NCBI RefSeq assembly: GCF_000974785.1
Contig: NZ_BBWV01000007.1
Span: 24,874 to 88,873 of the forward strand
Direction: 5' to 3'
Length of the DNA stretch: 64,000 nt
Source of the DNA: Flavihumibacter petaseus NBRC 106054
Lineage (GTDB): Bacteria; Bacteroidota; Bacteroidia; Chitinophagales; Chitinophagaceae
Shown here: positions 40,820 to 49,806 of the stretch, in pieces
How positions within the stretch are numbered: the first letter of the stretch is position 1
Layout of the letters: each line of letters begins with the position of its first letter
Notes under the pieces: model-generated
The model's database searches: none
What the model saw: only the letters and a program-made list of their open reading frames with translations
Told to the model about the DNA's origin: nothing
Translations under genes and position numbers: made by a program

Positions 40820-43180
40820 TCACCATTTGAAATTCCAGGTAACACTGGGTATGATAGGGAATAGACTCACCTGCCTTGCTTCCACTTTTAAGGTGCCATC
40901 CAGCGCACTGCCGGTCTGATCATAGTATATGAAATAAGGATTCAGCCTGCTGTAAACATTATAAATACTGAACACCCAGCTGGATTTCAACCGCTTGGGG
41001 CGTTTGGGCACCGGTGTATAGGTCGCAGCAATGTCAAGGCGGTTGTAGGAAGGCATCCGGTATGCATTGATGCGGCTGTATTCTTGGGTAAGCACACCAC
41101 CCACAAAATAAAATCGCTCCGGCATGCTGGTAGCCTGCCCGGTACCGTAGACAAACACCCCTGACAATTTCCACTTTGACGTAAGTTCATAGGTTGCCAC
41201 AACACTCAGGTCGTGTCTCCGGTCATATCGGGCCACATACTTTACACCACTGTTCAGGTCCGGGAACTTCCTCCACGTCCAGCTCAGGGTATACCCGAAC
41301 CAGCCTGTCAGCCGCCCGGTATTCTTCCTGACAAAAAATTCTGCACCGTAACTCCAGCCCTTTCCAAATACAAATTCTTCTTCCGGATCCTTCAGCGAAG
41401 GCGTGTAGCCTTCCTTGTATTCGATCTGGTTCTCCATCTGCTTATAGTACAATTCAACAGAGGTTTCATACTGATTCTCCCGGAAGTTGCGGAAATAACC
41501 GGCAGCATATTGCCAGCTCAATTGAGGCTGCACGCGCAACGTACTCGGCACCCACAGGTCGGTGGGTAAGGTAGAACCTGCATTGCTCACCAGGTGGATA
41601 TACTGGTAATTCCTGGTAATGCTTGCCTTGACGGAGGAGGCATCATTTATAGCATACCGCATGGTCAGCCGCGGTTCGAATCCGCCGTAACTTTTCACCT
41701 TCTTCCCTGAGCCGTATACGGTGCTATCCTCCTTATTGCCATTGGCGTCACGGGTATAGTCGGTGTATGGGCCATTCTGAATAAACCGGCTGTAGCGGAT
41801 GCCGGCATTTACCTGAAACTTTTCAGAGATCTCCCAGTCATCCTGAATATAGGCAGCAACTTCATTGGCATATTTCTTCTCTGCATTGTTGGGCGTGAAC
41901 TCCGTGCTGTCGCTCCGGCCCGACACCAGGTTAGGTTTGAAAACATGATTGGTGAACGAGAAACCGCCTTTCATTTTATGTTGCGGTACGGGATAATAAT
42001 CAAGGTCGAACTTTGCCGTCAGATCCCTGATGCCCGAGCTGACGCCAAAAACAAGATTGTTCTGTTCGGCATTAAAAGCAAAATTGTAGTTATTGAAGAC
42101 AAGTGTCGTGTTGGAAAACAATTTCCGGTGGAACACATGGTTCCAGCGCAGCGTCGCGGTTGCATTGCCCCAGGGGATATTCGCCCTGAATGATCTTTCG
42201 TTATTCCGGAAATCAAAAACATCACGACCGAAATATCCACTCAGGAAGAGCCGGTCCCGGTCCGAAAACTTATAATTGACCTTGGTATTCAGGTCGTAGA
42301 AATAATAACCGGATCCGTGAAAGGAACTCGTTTTGGGAACAAATGGTTTGACCAGCACATCTATATAAGTGCGTCGGGCAGAAACGATAAAGGATGCCTT
42401 GTCTTTTTTGATCGGACCCTGCAGCGAAAGCCTCGAAGCGATCAATCCGATCCCGCCCTCCGCTTCGAATTTATTCATATTGCCATCCTTCATGGCTACA
42501 TCGAGCACAGAGGACAACCTCCCGCCATATTGCGCCGGCATGCCACCCTTGATCAGGCTGACATTTTTGATCGCATCGGAATTGAACACTGAAAAAAAAC
42601 CGAAAAGGTGGCCTGAATTGTACACTACCGCATCATCCAGCATCACCAGGTTCTGATCCGGTCCGCCACCCCGAACATAAAATCCGGCATTGCCTTCTCC
42701 GGCATTCCTTACCCCGGGCAACAATTGCAATGTCTTGAGGATATCCACCTCTCCCAGCAATACCGGAATGGATTTCACCTGGCTCATGCTGAGGTCCACC
42801 TTGCCCATCTGGGCATTCCGCACATTCCCATCCTTCCTTTTGGCATATACCACAACCTCCTCATTGGTAGTCATTCTTGGAGCAAGAACAACATTGCGGT
42901 CCATATCACGATCGAGTGTAACCGAAAAATGCCGGGATTGATACCCTGCGTAGCTGACCGTGATCTCATATTCCCCCCGTGAAAGTGTTATGGAATAAAA
43001 ACCATATCCGTTGGAGTTCACCCCCCTGCCCTTTCCGTTAACCGATAAACTGGCGCCGATGAGATTTTCTCCCGATAATGAATCCTTAACATAGCCGCTG
43101 AGCGTAAACCGCCCCTGGGAATAGGCCCCGATGGCCGGCAGGAACAAGAAGAGGAACAAGGCTGTGATCCATTTCAACAT
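40820..43180 (-). CDS. TonB-dependent receptor with carboxypeptidase-regulatory-like N-domain
   Basis: 786-aa outer-membrane active transporter. Seen: signal peptide (MLKWITALFLFLFLPAIGAY), a CarboxypepD_reg-like domain (FTLSGYVKDSLSGENLIGAS ... GEYEITVSYAGYQ), a plug domain (VLLGEVDILKTLQLLPGVRN; GFYVRGGGPDQNLVMLDDA) and a long 22-strand-type barrel. There is no SusD partner beside it, so a metal chelate, vitamin or peptide is as likely as a glycan; the substrate is unknown. Start 43180 is chosen for the signal peptide; the longer frames run into the ABC-F gene. Only 28 bp separate it from that divergent gene. Confidence 0.92.
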   Translation of the reverse strand: MLKWITALFLFLFLPAIGAYSQGRFTLSGYVKDSLSGENLIGASLSVNGKGRGVNSNGYGFYSITLSRGEYEITVSYAGYQSRHFSVTLDRDMDRNVVLAPRMTTNEEVVVYAKRKDGNVRNAQMGKVDLSMSQVKSIPVLLGEVDILKTLQLLPGVRNAGEGNAGFYVRGGGPDQNLVMLDDAVVYNSGHLFGFFSVFNSDAIKNVSLIKGGMPAQYGGRLSSVLDVAMKDGNMNKFEAEGGIGLIASRLSLQGPIKKDKASFIVSARRTYIDVLVKPFVPKTSSFHGSGYYFYDLNTKVNYKFSDRDRLFLSGYFGRDVFDFRNNERSFRANIPWGNATATLRWNHVFHRKLFSNTTLVFNNYNFAFNAEQNNLVFGVSSGIRDLTAKFDLDYYPVPQHKMKGGFSFTNHVFKPNLVSGRSDSTEFTPNNAEKKYANEVAAYIQDDWEISEKFQVNAGIRYSRFIQNGPYTDYTRDANGNKEDSTVYGSGKKVKSYGGFEPRLTMRYAINDASSVKASITRNYQYIHLVSNAGSTLPTDLWVPSTLRVQPQLSWQYAAGYFRNFRENQYETSVELYYKQMENQIEYKEGYTPSLKDPEEEFVFGKGWSYGAEFFVRKNTGRLTGWFGYTLSWTWRKFPDLNSGVKYVARYDRRHDLSVVATYELTSKWKLSGVFVYGTGQATSMPERFYFVGGVLTQEYSRINAYRMPSYNRLDIAATYTPVPKRPKRLKSSWVFSIYNVYSRLNPYFIYYDQTGSALDGTLKVEARQVSLFPIIPSVTWNFKW

Positions 43181-43194
43181 CTTTACGAAAATAC

Positions 43195-43202
43195 TAACTT
43201 TG
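43195..43202 (+). promoter_or_regulatory. -7 box of the ABC-F gene
   Basis: TAACTTTG, exact TAnnTTTG, ending 6 bp before the ATG at 43209, again predicting a leaderless transcript. The whole 28-bp intergenic region must serve two divergent genes. Confidence 0.55.
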
Positions 43203-43208
43203 CGTCCC

Positions 43209-45179
43209 ATGTTAGTAGGATTACAAGACGTTACTTTTGAATTTGGTGCCCGTGTTATCGTGAGCGGCGCCACCTGGCATATACAGCCCAATGAGCGTAT
43301 CGGACTGATCGGTTTTAACGGAACGGGGAAATCCACCCTGCTGAAATTGCTGGTGGGCGAATATTCCCCATCTGAAGGAACACTGGAAAAAAGCCGGGGA
43401 ACCACGATCGGTTACCTGCACCAGGACCTTCTCAGCTTTGACACGAACCAATCCATCCTGGAAGTTGCCCTGACAGCATTTGAACGGGTGCAACAGCTGG
43501 AAAAGGAGATCGAAGCCCTCGGAAAGGAACTGGAACGCACCGGCGACGAAAAGACCCTCCACGACTACAGCGACAAACTGCATGAGCTCGAAACACTCGG
43601 TGGTTATGATATCCACCATCGGACTGAAGAAGTTTTGCAGGGCCTTGGATTTGCCCCGGCAGACCTGGGCCGGCCTTACAGGGAGTTCAGCGGTGGATGG
43701 CGGATGCGGGTGCTCCTGGCCAAAATGATTCTCCAGCAACCCGACCTGCTCCTCCTTGACGAACCGACCAACCACCTGGATCTGCCTTCCATCGAATGGC
43801 TGGAAAAATACCTGCTGCATTATAAAGGCTCAGTGGTTATTGTCAGTCATGATAAATTCTTCCTGAACCGCATGGTTACCAAGATCGTTGAAGTCTACCA
43901 GCGGCAACTTCATTTCTATACCGGCAATTACGAATACTACGAAACTGAAAAGGCCATGCGCGTAGAACTGCAGCAGCGGGCCTACGAGAACCAGCAGGAA
44001 TATATCCGGCAGCAGGAAAGATTCATCGAACGGTTCCGTGCCAAAGCTACCAAGGCTGCCGCTGCACAAAGTGCCATGAAACGGCTCGATAAAATTGACC
44101 GGATTGAAGAAACGGAAATTGAAAGACCCAATATCCGCATCAACTTCCGGATCGATAAAACGCCCGGCAAGATCCTTGTTGAATTAAAAGATGTCAGCAA
44201 ACGCTATGGCAGTAACGTGATCGTTTCACACACCAGCGCCGAAATCGAACGCGGCGACAAAATCGCACTCATAGGTGCCAACGGTAAAGGTAAATCCACC
44301 CTGCTGCGCATCATTGCCGGCGTTGAGTCTTTCGATGGTGACAGAAAATGGGGGCATAATGTAGAAGAAAGTTTTTACGCCCAGCACCAGCTCGAATCAC
44401 TCGATCTCAACAATACCCTGCTCGATGAGATGAAAACCTGCGGCAGCCAGAAAACTGAACAGGAACTGCGCACCCTCCTGGGTTGTTTCCTTTTCAGCGG
44501 AGACGATACGGATAAAAAGATCAAAGTACTGAGTGGTGGTGAGAAAGCCCGTGTAGCGCTGGCCAAAACGATCGTCAGCAAGGCGAATTTCCTGATGCTC
44601 GACGAACCGACCAACCACCTTGACATGCATAGTGTGGAATTACTGGTGGATGCACTCAACAAATATGAAGGCAGCCTCATCATGGTCAGCCACGACCGTT
44701 ACTTTATCTCCAAAGCAGCCAATAAAATCTGGGAAATCGTTGATCACGAAATAAAGGAATTCAAAGGCACCTATGCAGAATGGATCGAATGGAAAGAACG
44801 CATGGCGAAACAGGCTTCCAAAAGTACTGCTGACAAAAACCCGGCACCGCCGCCCGCACCGGTAGCCAATAATGCCCCGGTAAAACCTGCCCCTACCCAA
44901 CCAGTTCCTTCCAAACCTGCGCCATCCCGCGATCTCAGGAAAGAACTGCAGCAATTGCAAAGGCAATTCAGCCAGTTGGAGGAAAAACTCAACAAGGCCA
45001 AAGAAAAAAAATCACAACTGGAAGCTGCTCTCGCTGATCCGGCGACCTATTCCGATAAACAAAAATTTACAGAAGCTGAGACCGCCTATAAAAAACAGGC
45101 CGACCTGGTCGACACCATGAACAGCGAATACGAAACGGTTTTTGAAAAGATCATGGCAATCGAGGGAGAAATGAACTAA
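43209..45179 (+). CDS. ABC-F family ATP-binding protein
   Basis: 656-aa soluble twin-ATPase of the ABC-F group that acts on the ribosome rather than as a transporter. Seen: first ATPase with Walker A GFNGTGKST, signature FSGGWRMR and LLLLDEPTNHLD; a helical interdomain linker (P-site tRNA interaction motif; QQRAYENQQEYIRQQERFIE); second ATPase with GANGKGKST, LSGGEKAR and FLMLDEPTNHLD; then an Ala/Pro-rich spacer (about 560-585) and a C-terminal coiled coil. Layout is that of Uup/EttA-like factors; a C-terminal coiled coil fits Uup. ATG 43209 is preferred to 43131 since homology starts at MLVGLQDVTFEFG. Confidence 0.93.
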   Translation: MLVGLQDVTFEFGARVIVSGATWHIQPNERIGLIGFNGTGKSTLLKLLVGEYSPSEGTLEKSRGTTIGYLHQDLLSFDTNQSILEVALTAFERVQQLEKEIEALGKELERTGDEKTLHDYSDKLHELETLGGYDIHHRTEEVLQGLGFAPADLGRPYREFSGGWRMRVLLAKMILQQPDLLLLDEPTNHLDLPSIEWLEKYLLHYKGSVVIVSHDKFFLNRMVTKIVEVYQRQLHFYTGNYEYYETEKAMRVELQQRAYENQQEYIRQQERFIERFRAKATKAAAAQSAMKRLDKIDRIEETEIERPNIRINFRIDKTPGKILVELKDVSKRYGSNVIVSHTSAEIERGDKIALIGANGKGKSTLLRIIAGVESFDGDRKWGHNVEESFYAQHQLESLDLNNTLLDEMKTCGSQKTEQELRTLLGCFLFSGDDTDKKIKVLSGGEKARVALAKTIVSKANFLMLDEPTNHLDMHSVELLVDALNKYEGSLIMVSHDRYFISKAANKIWEIVDHEIKEFKGTYAEWIEWKERMAKQASKSTADKNPAPPPAPVANNAPVKPAPTQPVPSKPAPSRDLRKELQQLQRQFSQLEEKLNKAKEKKSQLEAALADPATYSDKQKFTEAETAYKKQADLVDTMNSEYETVFEKIMAIEGEMN

Positions 45180-45191
45180 TTTCAGGGGCTT

Positions 45192-47459
45192 ATGAAGTTT
45201 GCATTCGGAAAGTGTCTGTTATATGTTCTTGTGCTGATGACCTTCGCCGGATCCCTGTCCGCGCAGCAATCCTCTCAACGACCCAAAATCGGTTTAACAC
45301 TCAGTGGCGGTGGCGCCAAGGGACTTGCCCATATCGGCATTCTTAAAGCGATTGATTCTGCCGGACTGCAGGTAGATTATGTAACAGGCACCTCCATGGG
45401 AGCCATTGTAGGCAGCCTTTATGCTGTTGGCTATAGTGGTGACAGCATCCTGCAGATTGCCAGGAAACTCGACTGGAACGTTCTGCTCAGCAACAAATCT
45501 TCCCTCAACGCTTTCATCATGGAGGAGAAGAACGAGTATGGCCGCTATGCACTGGAACTCCCGATGGAAAAAGGTCGTTTCAGAATACCCAGTGGTATGC
45601 TCGAAGCGGAAGAACTCTGGCTGAAATTTAATGAACTGTATAGCCCGGTTTACGGGGTGCGCGACTTCTCACAGTTACAACGGCCATTTAAATGTATCGC
45701 AACCGACCTCGCTACGGGAGAAGCAGTGGTGATGGACAAAGGTGATCTGATCACCGCCGTTCGCTCCAGTATGGCCATCCCATCAGTATTTACAGCGGTG
45801 AATGTCGACAACCGCAGGCTCGTTGACGGCGGACTCATCCGCAACTTCCCGGTGAGTGATGTCCGAAACATGGGCGCCGAAATTGCCATCGGCAGCAATG
45901 TGAGCAGTGGCCTGCTCGCTGCAGAGAAACTGACTTCTCCGATCCAGATCTTAATGCAGATTGCCTTCTACAAAGAAGCCGGGTTAAGCCGCGATGAAGT
46001 TGCACTCTGTGATTACTACATCAACCACCCGCTGGAAAAATATACTTCCGCCAGTTTCGGCAGCAGTGACTCCATCATACAGATCGGCCTTGAAATGGGG
46101 CGGCAATATTACCCTGTCTTCAAACGCCTGGCAGATTCACTGAACGCCATTTATGGCCCCCCGAAACAAATCACATTCCCGGAAGTACCTGAAAAAATCA
46201 CCATCCGGAAAATCCTGACAGATAGCCTCCGGTATATCAGCCAGCCTTTCCTCCGGAGGATGATGGGCCTTAAGGAAGGTAGTGCCTATACGCCCAAGCA
46301 AATGGAAAATGCACTGCGCCAGGTTTACGGCACCCGGTATTTCAGCCGGCTGTATTATCAGCTTGAACCGGTTTCCCCGGGTGTTGCCGATATGCGTCTC
46401 ATTGCTGAAGAATATCCGCCGGTCACCGCCAAACTGGCCATCAATTACAATACCCTCAGCAATATTATGCTGATCGCCAACCTCAGCATCCGCGACCTGC
46501 TGGGTAAACCTTCCATTACTTCCTTTACGGTCGGCCTGTCAGAAAACCCCAGGCTCCGGCTCGAACACACCCGGATTTTCGGTACCAAAAAAATGCCCAT
46601 GGCATGGGTATCCGAACTCTACCTTGAGCGGCAGGAGTTTTCCCAGTACAATAATTACAAACCCCTCGGACAATACCGTGAAGTCAGCACCTTTGCAGAT
46701 ACCCGGTTACAACTCGCCTACCGCCGCCGCCAATCCTATGCCTGGGGCGTACACTGGGAAAAGGTCGACCTGAAACCGCTGAGCGAAACCATCCTCGACA
46801 TCGACGGCAAGAATTCCTATTTCCAGAGTTACCTGCGTTACGAATACAATTCCCATGACCGGCTGTTCCTGCCGAAACGGGGAACCTATGCCTTGCTGGA
46901 GCCCAGCCTGATCATATCCCAGTCGAAAAACGTGATACTTAAATCCAACGGTACACCTATCGTTGACCTTGATTCCTTTGGTATCAACTACGGAACGTTT
47001 TTGAGACTGCGTTTCCAGGTGCAGAAAGTTGTACCCGTCAACCGCCGCAACTACCTCACCATGCAGGCAGAATCTGATATCAACTTTAATACGAACCAGT
47101 TCCTGTTTCACGATTTTGTGATCGGTGGCATGTTGCCGATCATGCGGAACCAGGTAAGTTTTGTGGGATTACCAGACGCCAGTGTAAGGGCAAACAGCCT
47201 GGTCAAGGGCGCAATAAACTGGCGGTACCAGTTCACCGGAAGTGTTTATGCTGCAGCCACAGTCAACCTGATGTACCATAGCTTCCTGAAAGAACCCTGG
47301 GATGAATATCCCAAACAATTTCTAAGCGGGTATGGTCTGACTTTGGGAATCGACTCCCCGATCGGCCCGCTGGACTTCACCTTCATGTACAGTGACCAGG
47401 GGAGAATCCTGAAGAACTATGTAAACTTTGGCTTCCGCTTCTCAAGGGGAGTTTTCTAA
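45192..47459 (+). CDS. patatin-like phospholipase fused to POTRA and Omp85-type barrel
   Basis: 755 aa. Seen: signal peptide (1-25); patatin domain with LSGGGAKGLAHIG (38-50), nucleophile Ser68 in GTSMG (66-70) and the catalytic Asp in LVDGGLIRNFP; a POTRA-like section (about 330-400, ITIRKILTDSLRYISQPFLRR ... GTRYFSRLYYQLEPV is in pattern); and a C-terminal 16-strand-like barrel (YEYNSHDRLFLPKRGTYALL; FSGYGLTL-type ends). This is the type Vd autotransporter (PlpD/FplA) layout, placing a lipase at the outer membrane. It is 12 bp after the ABC-F gene. Its stop overlaps that of hutG. Confidence 0.9.
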   Translation: MKFAFGKCLLYVLVLMTFAGSLSAQQSSQRPKIGLTLSGGGAKGLAHIGILKAIDSAGLQVDYVTGTSMGAIVGSLYAVGYSGDSILQIARKLDWNVLLSNKSSLNAFIMEEKNEYGRYALELPMEKGRFRIPSGMLEAEELWLKFNELYSPVYGVRDFSQLQRPFKCIATDLATGEAVVMDKGDLITAVRSSMAIPSVFTAVNVDNRRLVDGGLIRNFPVSDVRNMGAEIAIGSNVSSGLLAAEKLTSPIQILMQIAFYKEAGLSRDEVALCDYYINHPLEKYTSASFGSSDSIIQIGLEMGRQYYPVFKRLADSLNAIYGPPKQITFPEVPEKITIRKILTDSLRYISQPFLRRMMGLKEGSAYTPKQMENALRQVYGTRYFSRLYYQLEPVSPGVADMRLIAEEYPPVTAKLAINYNTLSNIMLIANLSIRDLLGKPSITSFTVGLSENPRLRLEHTRIFGTKKMPMAWVSELYLERQEFSQYNNYKPLGQYREVSTFADTRLQLAYRRRQSYAWGVHWEKVDLKPLSETILDIDGKNSYFQSYLRYEYNSHDRLFLPKRGTYALLEPSLIISQSKNVILKSNGTPIVDLDSFGINYGTFLRLRFQVQKVVPVNRRNYLTMQAESDINFNTNQFLFHDFVIGGMLPIMRNQVSFVGLPDASVRANSLVKGAINWRYQFTGSVYAAATVNLMYHSFLKEPWDEYPKQFLSGYGLTLGIDSPIGPLDFTFMYSDQGRILKNYVNFGFRFSRGVF

Positions 47460-48523
47460 CGTCCCTTAACATCATTGCGTGCTTTGATGAAATCGCTTAC
47501 AAGATAGCTGATCAGCTTCCCGGTGCTGTTGGATTTGCTGCCATCACTCAGCTGGGTTGCCCCTTCACAGATATGCAGGTATGCCGGTTGCGTATACACG
47601 CCGGCGAGGCTGATATACTGGCGGGCCTGCAAGGCTGTAATTCCTGCCGGGGTAACAGCACTGCTCAATGCATGTTCTATCACATCCAGATCAAGTTCCA
47701 CTCCACAGTAATTGTCTTCGGTAAAACCGGTAGCATGTGTTACTGCCTGGCGGAAATTCCTTTTCTCATGAAGGAAAATATCTTCATAGGTGATCATGTC
47801 GAGGAAGGGATTGTTGACAAAATCCAGCCACACATTCTGTTGGAGATAGTTCTCCTGTACGCCGATCACACAGTATTTCTGCAGGTAACCATCTTCTTCC
47901 GCATACCGGAACCCGTTTCCGCTGTGACGGCCTTCCGCAGGCCTGAAATCAGTATGCGCATCCAGGTTGATGGTATTGATCTGCGCCAGCGGCAACCTTC
48001 CTGTTTTATGCAGTCCCTTCGCAGCGCCCTTGATCAGGGGATAGGCATTATTATGGCCACCACCAATCACGATAGGGATCTTGCCCGCCGCAAGGATCTG
48101 TTTCGTCAGGGTTTCCACTTCCTCATCGATCTGGTGCACCGCATGACGATACGCCTCCACTTTTTCCTCCTCTCCCTTCGCATGGTTTTCGATCAGGTAT
48201 TGCAGGTCACCAAAATCGAAATGCCCCAGTAACAACATTTCTTCCCCGGTGCAGAAGTCATTGCTTTGCATATTGAGAAAAGCCGTGAGAAAGGGCAACC
48301 AGGCAGAATCTGCACCACCGCGGCCATAATTGGCCTTCACACCGATATCTTCCGGAATTCCAAACACTACATACTCTACCGGCGCCTGGTGAAGGTTTTC
48401 TTCGAACTGGTCGGTACTGGTCAACACCCTGATGCGCTCACCGATTTTGGTTTCAAAACGACGCAATCTGGTCAGGTACAATACGTCCTGCTTGTTGTAA
48501 AATTTGAAGTGAGGGATTTGCAC
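47456..48523 (-). CDS. hutG: formimidoylglutamase, arginase family
   Basis: 355-aa Mn-dependent ureohydrolase closing the histidine pathway, cleaving N-formimidoyl-glutamate to glutamate and formamide. Seen: metal-binding GGGHNNAYP, LDAHTDFRP and ELDLDVIEHA. The family could also hold agmatinase or arginase, but the position as last gene of the hut operon fits HutG. Start is GTG at 48523, 29 bp after hutI. Convergent with the patatin gene; the last 4 bp overlap. Confidence 0.9.
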   Translation of the reverse strand: MQIPHFKFYNKQDVLYLTRLRRFETKIGERIRVLTSTDQFEENLHQAPVEYVVFGIPEDIGVKANYGRGGADSAWLPFLTAFLNMQSNDFCTGEEMLLLGHFDFGDLQYLIENHAKGEEEKVEAYRHAVHQIDEEVETLTKQILAAGKIPIVIGGGHNNAYPLIKGAAKGLHKTGRLPLAQINTINLDAHTDFRPAEGRHSGNGFRYAEEDGYLQKYCVIGVQENYLQQNVWLDFVNNPFLDMITYEDIFLHEKRNFRQAVTHATGFTEDNYCGVELDLDVIEHALSSAVTPAGITALQARQYISLAGVYTQPAYLHICEGATQLSDGSKSNSTGKLISYLVSDFIKARNDVKGR

Positions 48524-48552
48524 GGGGATGGTTTATTCCCTGAATATACCAA

Positions 48553-49794
48553 TTAAACAAATTCACCGGCGACCATTACTTTTTCAATATGGTTGCTCCC
48601 GAAAGCATAAGGCAGGTAGGCAAGGGACGGTACCGGCCGGGTCATGATGATGCTGGCGATTTTTCCCGGCTTTATACTGCCGTGATCTGAAGCCAGTTCC
48701 ATCGCAGCGGCACCATTCAGCGTAGCCGCATTGATCGCTTCTTCCGGCAACATTTTCATTTGAATACAGGCCATGGCCACCACCAGGTTCATGTTGGAAC
48801 TGGGGCTCGATCCGGGGTTAAAATCTGAAGCCAGTGCAATGGCGGCACCCGCATCGATCAACTGGCGGGCCGGTTGAAAGGGCATTCGCAGAAAGAAGGC
48901 AGCCGAAGGCAGCAGGGTGCCGATCGTGCCGGCATTTACCAGAGACTGAATAGCAGCTTCATCCATCGATTCAAGATGGTCAACCGACACGGCGCCAAGT
49001 GCCACACCCAGCTCAACAGCGCCCATGTGACTCAGCTGGTTGGCATGGATCTTGGGTTTAAGTCCATTCGCCATTCCCGCCCGGCACACCCGTTCCGTTT
49101 CTTCAAGGGAAAAAAATCCTGCTTCACAGAAAACATCAATGTATTCCGCGAGATGATCCGTCGCAATGACCGGCAACATCTCTTCTTCTATCATCCTGAG
49201 ATAACCTTCATGATCCTGTTTGAAGGCAGCCGGATATGCATGCGCGCCCAGGAATGTGGCTTTAATGGTCAGTCGGCTCTTTTCCCGCAGCCTCCGGATT
49301 ACCCGGAGCATCTTCAGTTCGCCTTCTACCGTCAACCCATAGCCGCTTTTGATTTCGATTGCAGCAGTTCCGCTTTTTGCCGCTTCCTGCAGGCGGATCC
49401 AGGCAAGCCGGAACAACTCGTCCTCGCTCATCGCATTGAGTTTTGCCGCAGAGTTCAGGATTCCCCCGCCTTTCGCCGCAATTTCCGCATAGGTAAGTCC
49501 CTTCAGCTTGTCGATAAATTCATGCTCCCTGCTTTCTGCAAATACCAGGTGCGTGTGGCTATCACACCACGCAGGAATAACCAGCCGGCCGGTAGCATCC
49601 ACCACATCCTTTTCCGGGATGCCCGCCGGTGCCGTATCCATCGGTCCGAATCCGGCTATGACCTTATCCTCCACCAGCAGCCAGGCGTTTTCTATTACTG
49701 TCATTTTCGCCAGGTCCGACCCACGCAGCGGCTGATCGCCAATGCCCCGGTCAATACCTGCAAGTATCCTGATATTGCGGAAAAGCGTCGTCAT
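48553..49794 (-). CDS. hutI: imidazolonepropionase
   Basis: 413-aa amidohydrolase opening 4-imidazolone-5-propionate to N-formimino-glutamate. Seen: metal site DSHTHLVFAESREHEF, substrate region AIEIKSGYGLTVEGEL, HANQLSHMGAVELG, VSVDHLESMDE and ALASDFNPGSSPSSN. ATG at 49794 is preferred to a TTG two codons upstream. It starts 12 bp after the Mur ligase gene and precedes hutG. Confidence 0.95.
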   Translation of the reverse strand: MTTLFRNIRILAGIDRGIGDQPLRGSDLAKMTVIENAWLLVEDKVIAGFGPMDTAPAGIPEKDVVDATGRLVIPAWCDSHTHLVFAESREHEFIDKLKGLTYAEIAAKGGGILNSAAKLNAMSEDELFRLAWIRLQEAAKSGTAAIEIKSGYGLTVEGELKMLRVIRRLREKSRLTIKATFLGAHAYPAAFKQDHEGYLRMIEEEMLPVIATDHLAEYIDVFCEAGFFSLEETERVCRAGMANGLKPKIHANQLSHMGAVELGVALGAVSVDHLESMDEAAIQSLVNAGTIGTLLPSAAFFLRMPFQPARQLIDAGAAIALASDFNPGSSPSSNMNLVVAMACIQMKMLPEEAINAATLNGAAAMELASDHGSIKPGKIASIIMTRPVPSLAYLPYAFGSNHIEKVMVAGEFV

Positions 49795-49806
49795 GTTCAA
49801 TTTGCA

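Noticed and set aside
43131..43208. Longer N-terminus for ABC-F (and the matching longer TonB receptor frame)
   Set aside because: Each extension would run into the coding start of the other gene and remove the promoter; signal peptide and family starts support 43180 and 43209.
43221..43820. 199-codon open frame opposite the first ATPase of ABC-F
   Set aside because: Antisense shadow; the plus-strand ATPase motifs are intact.
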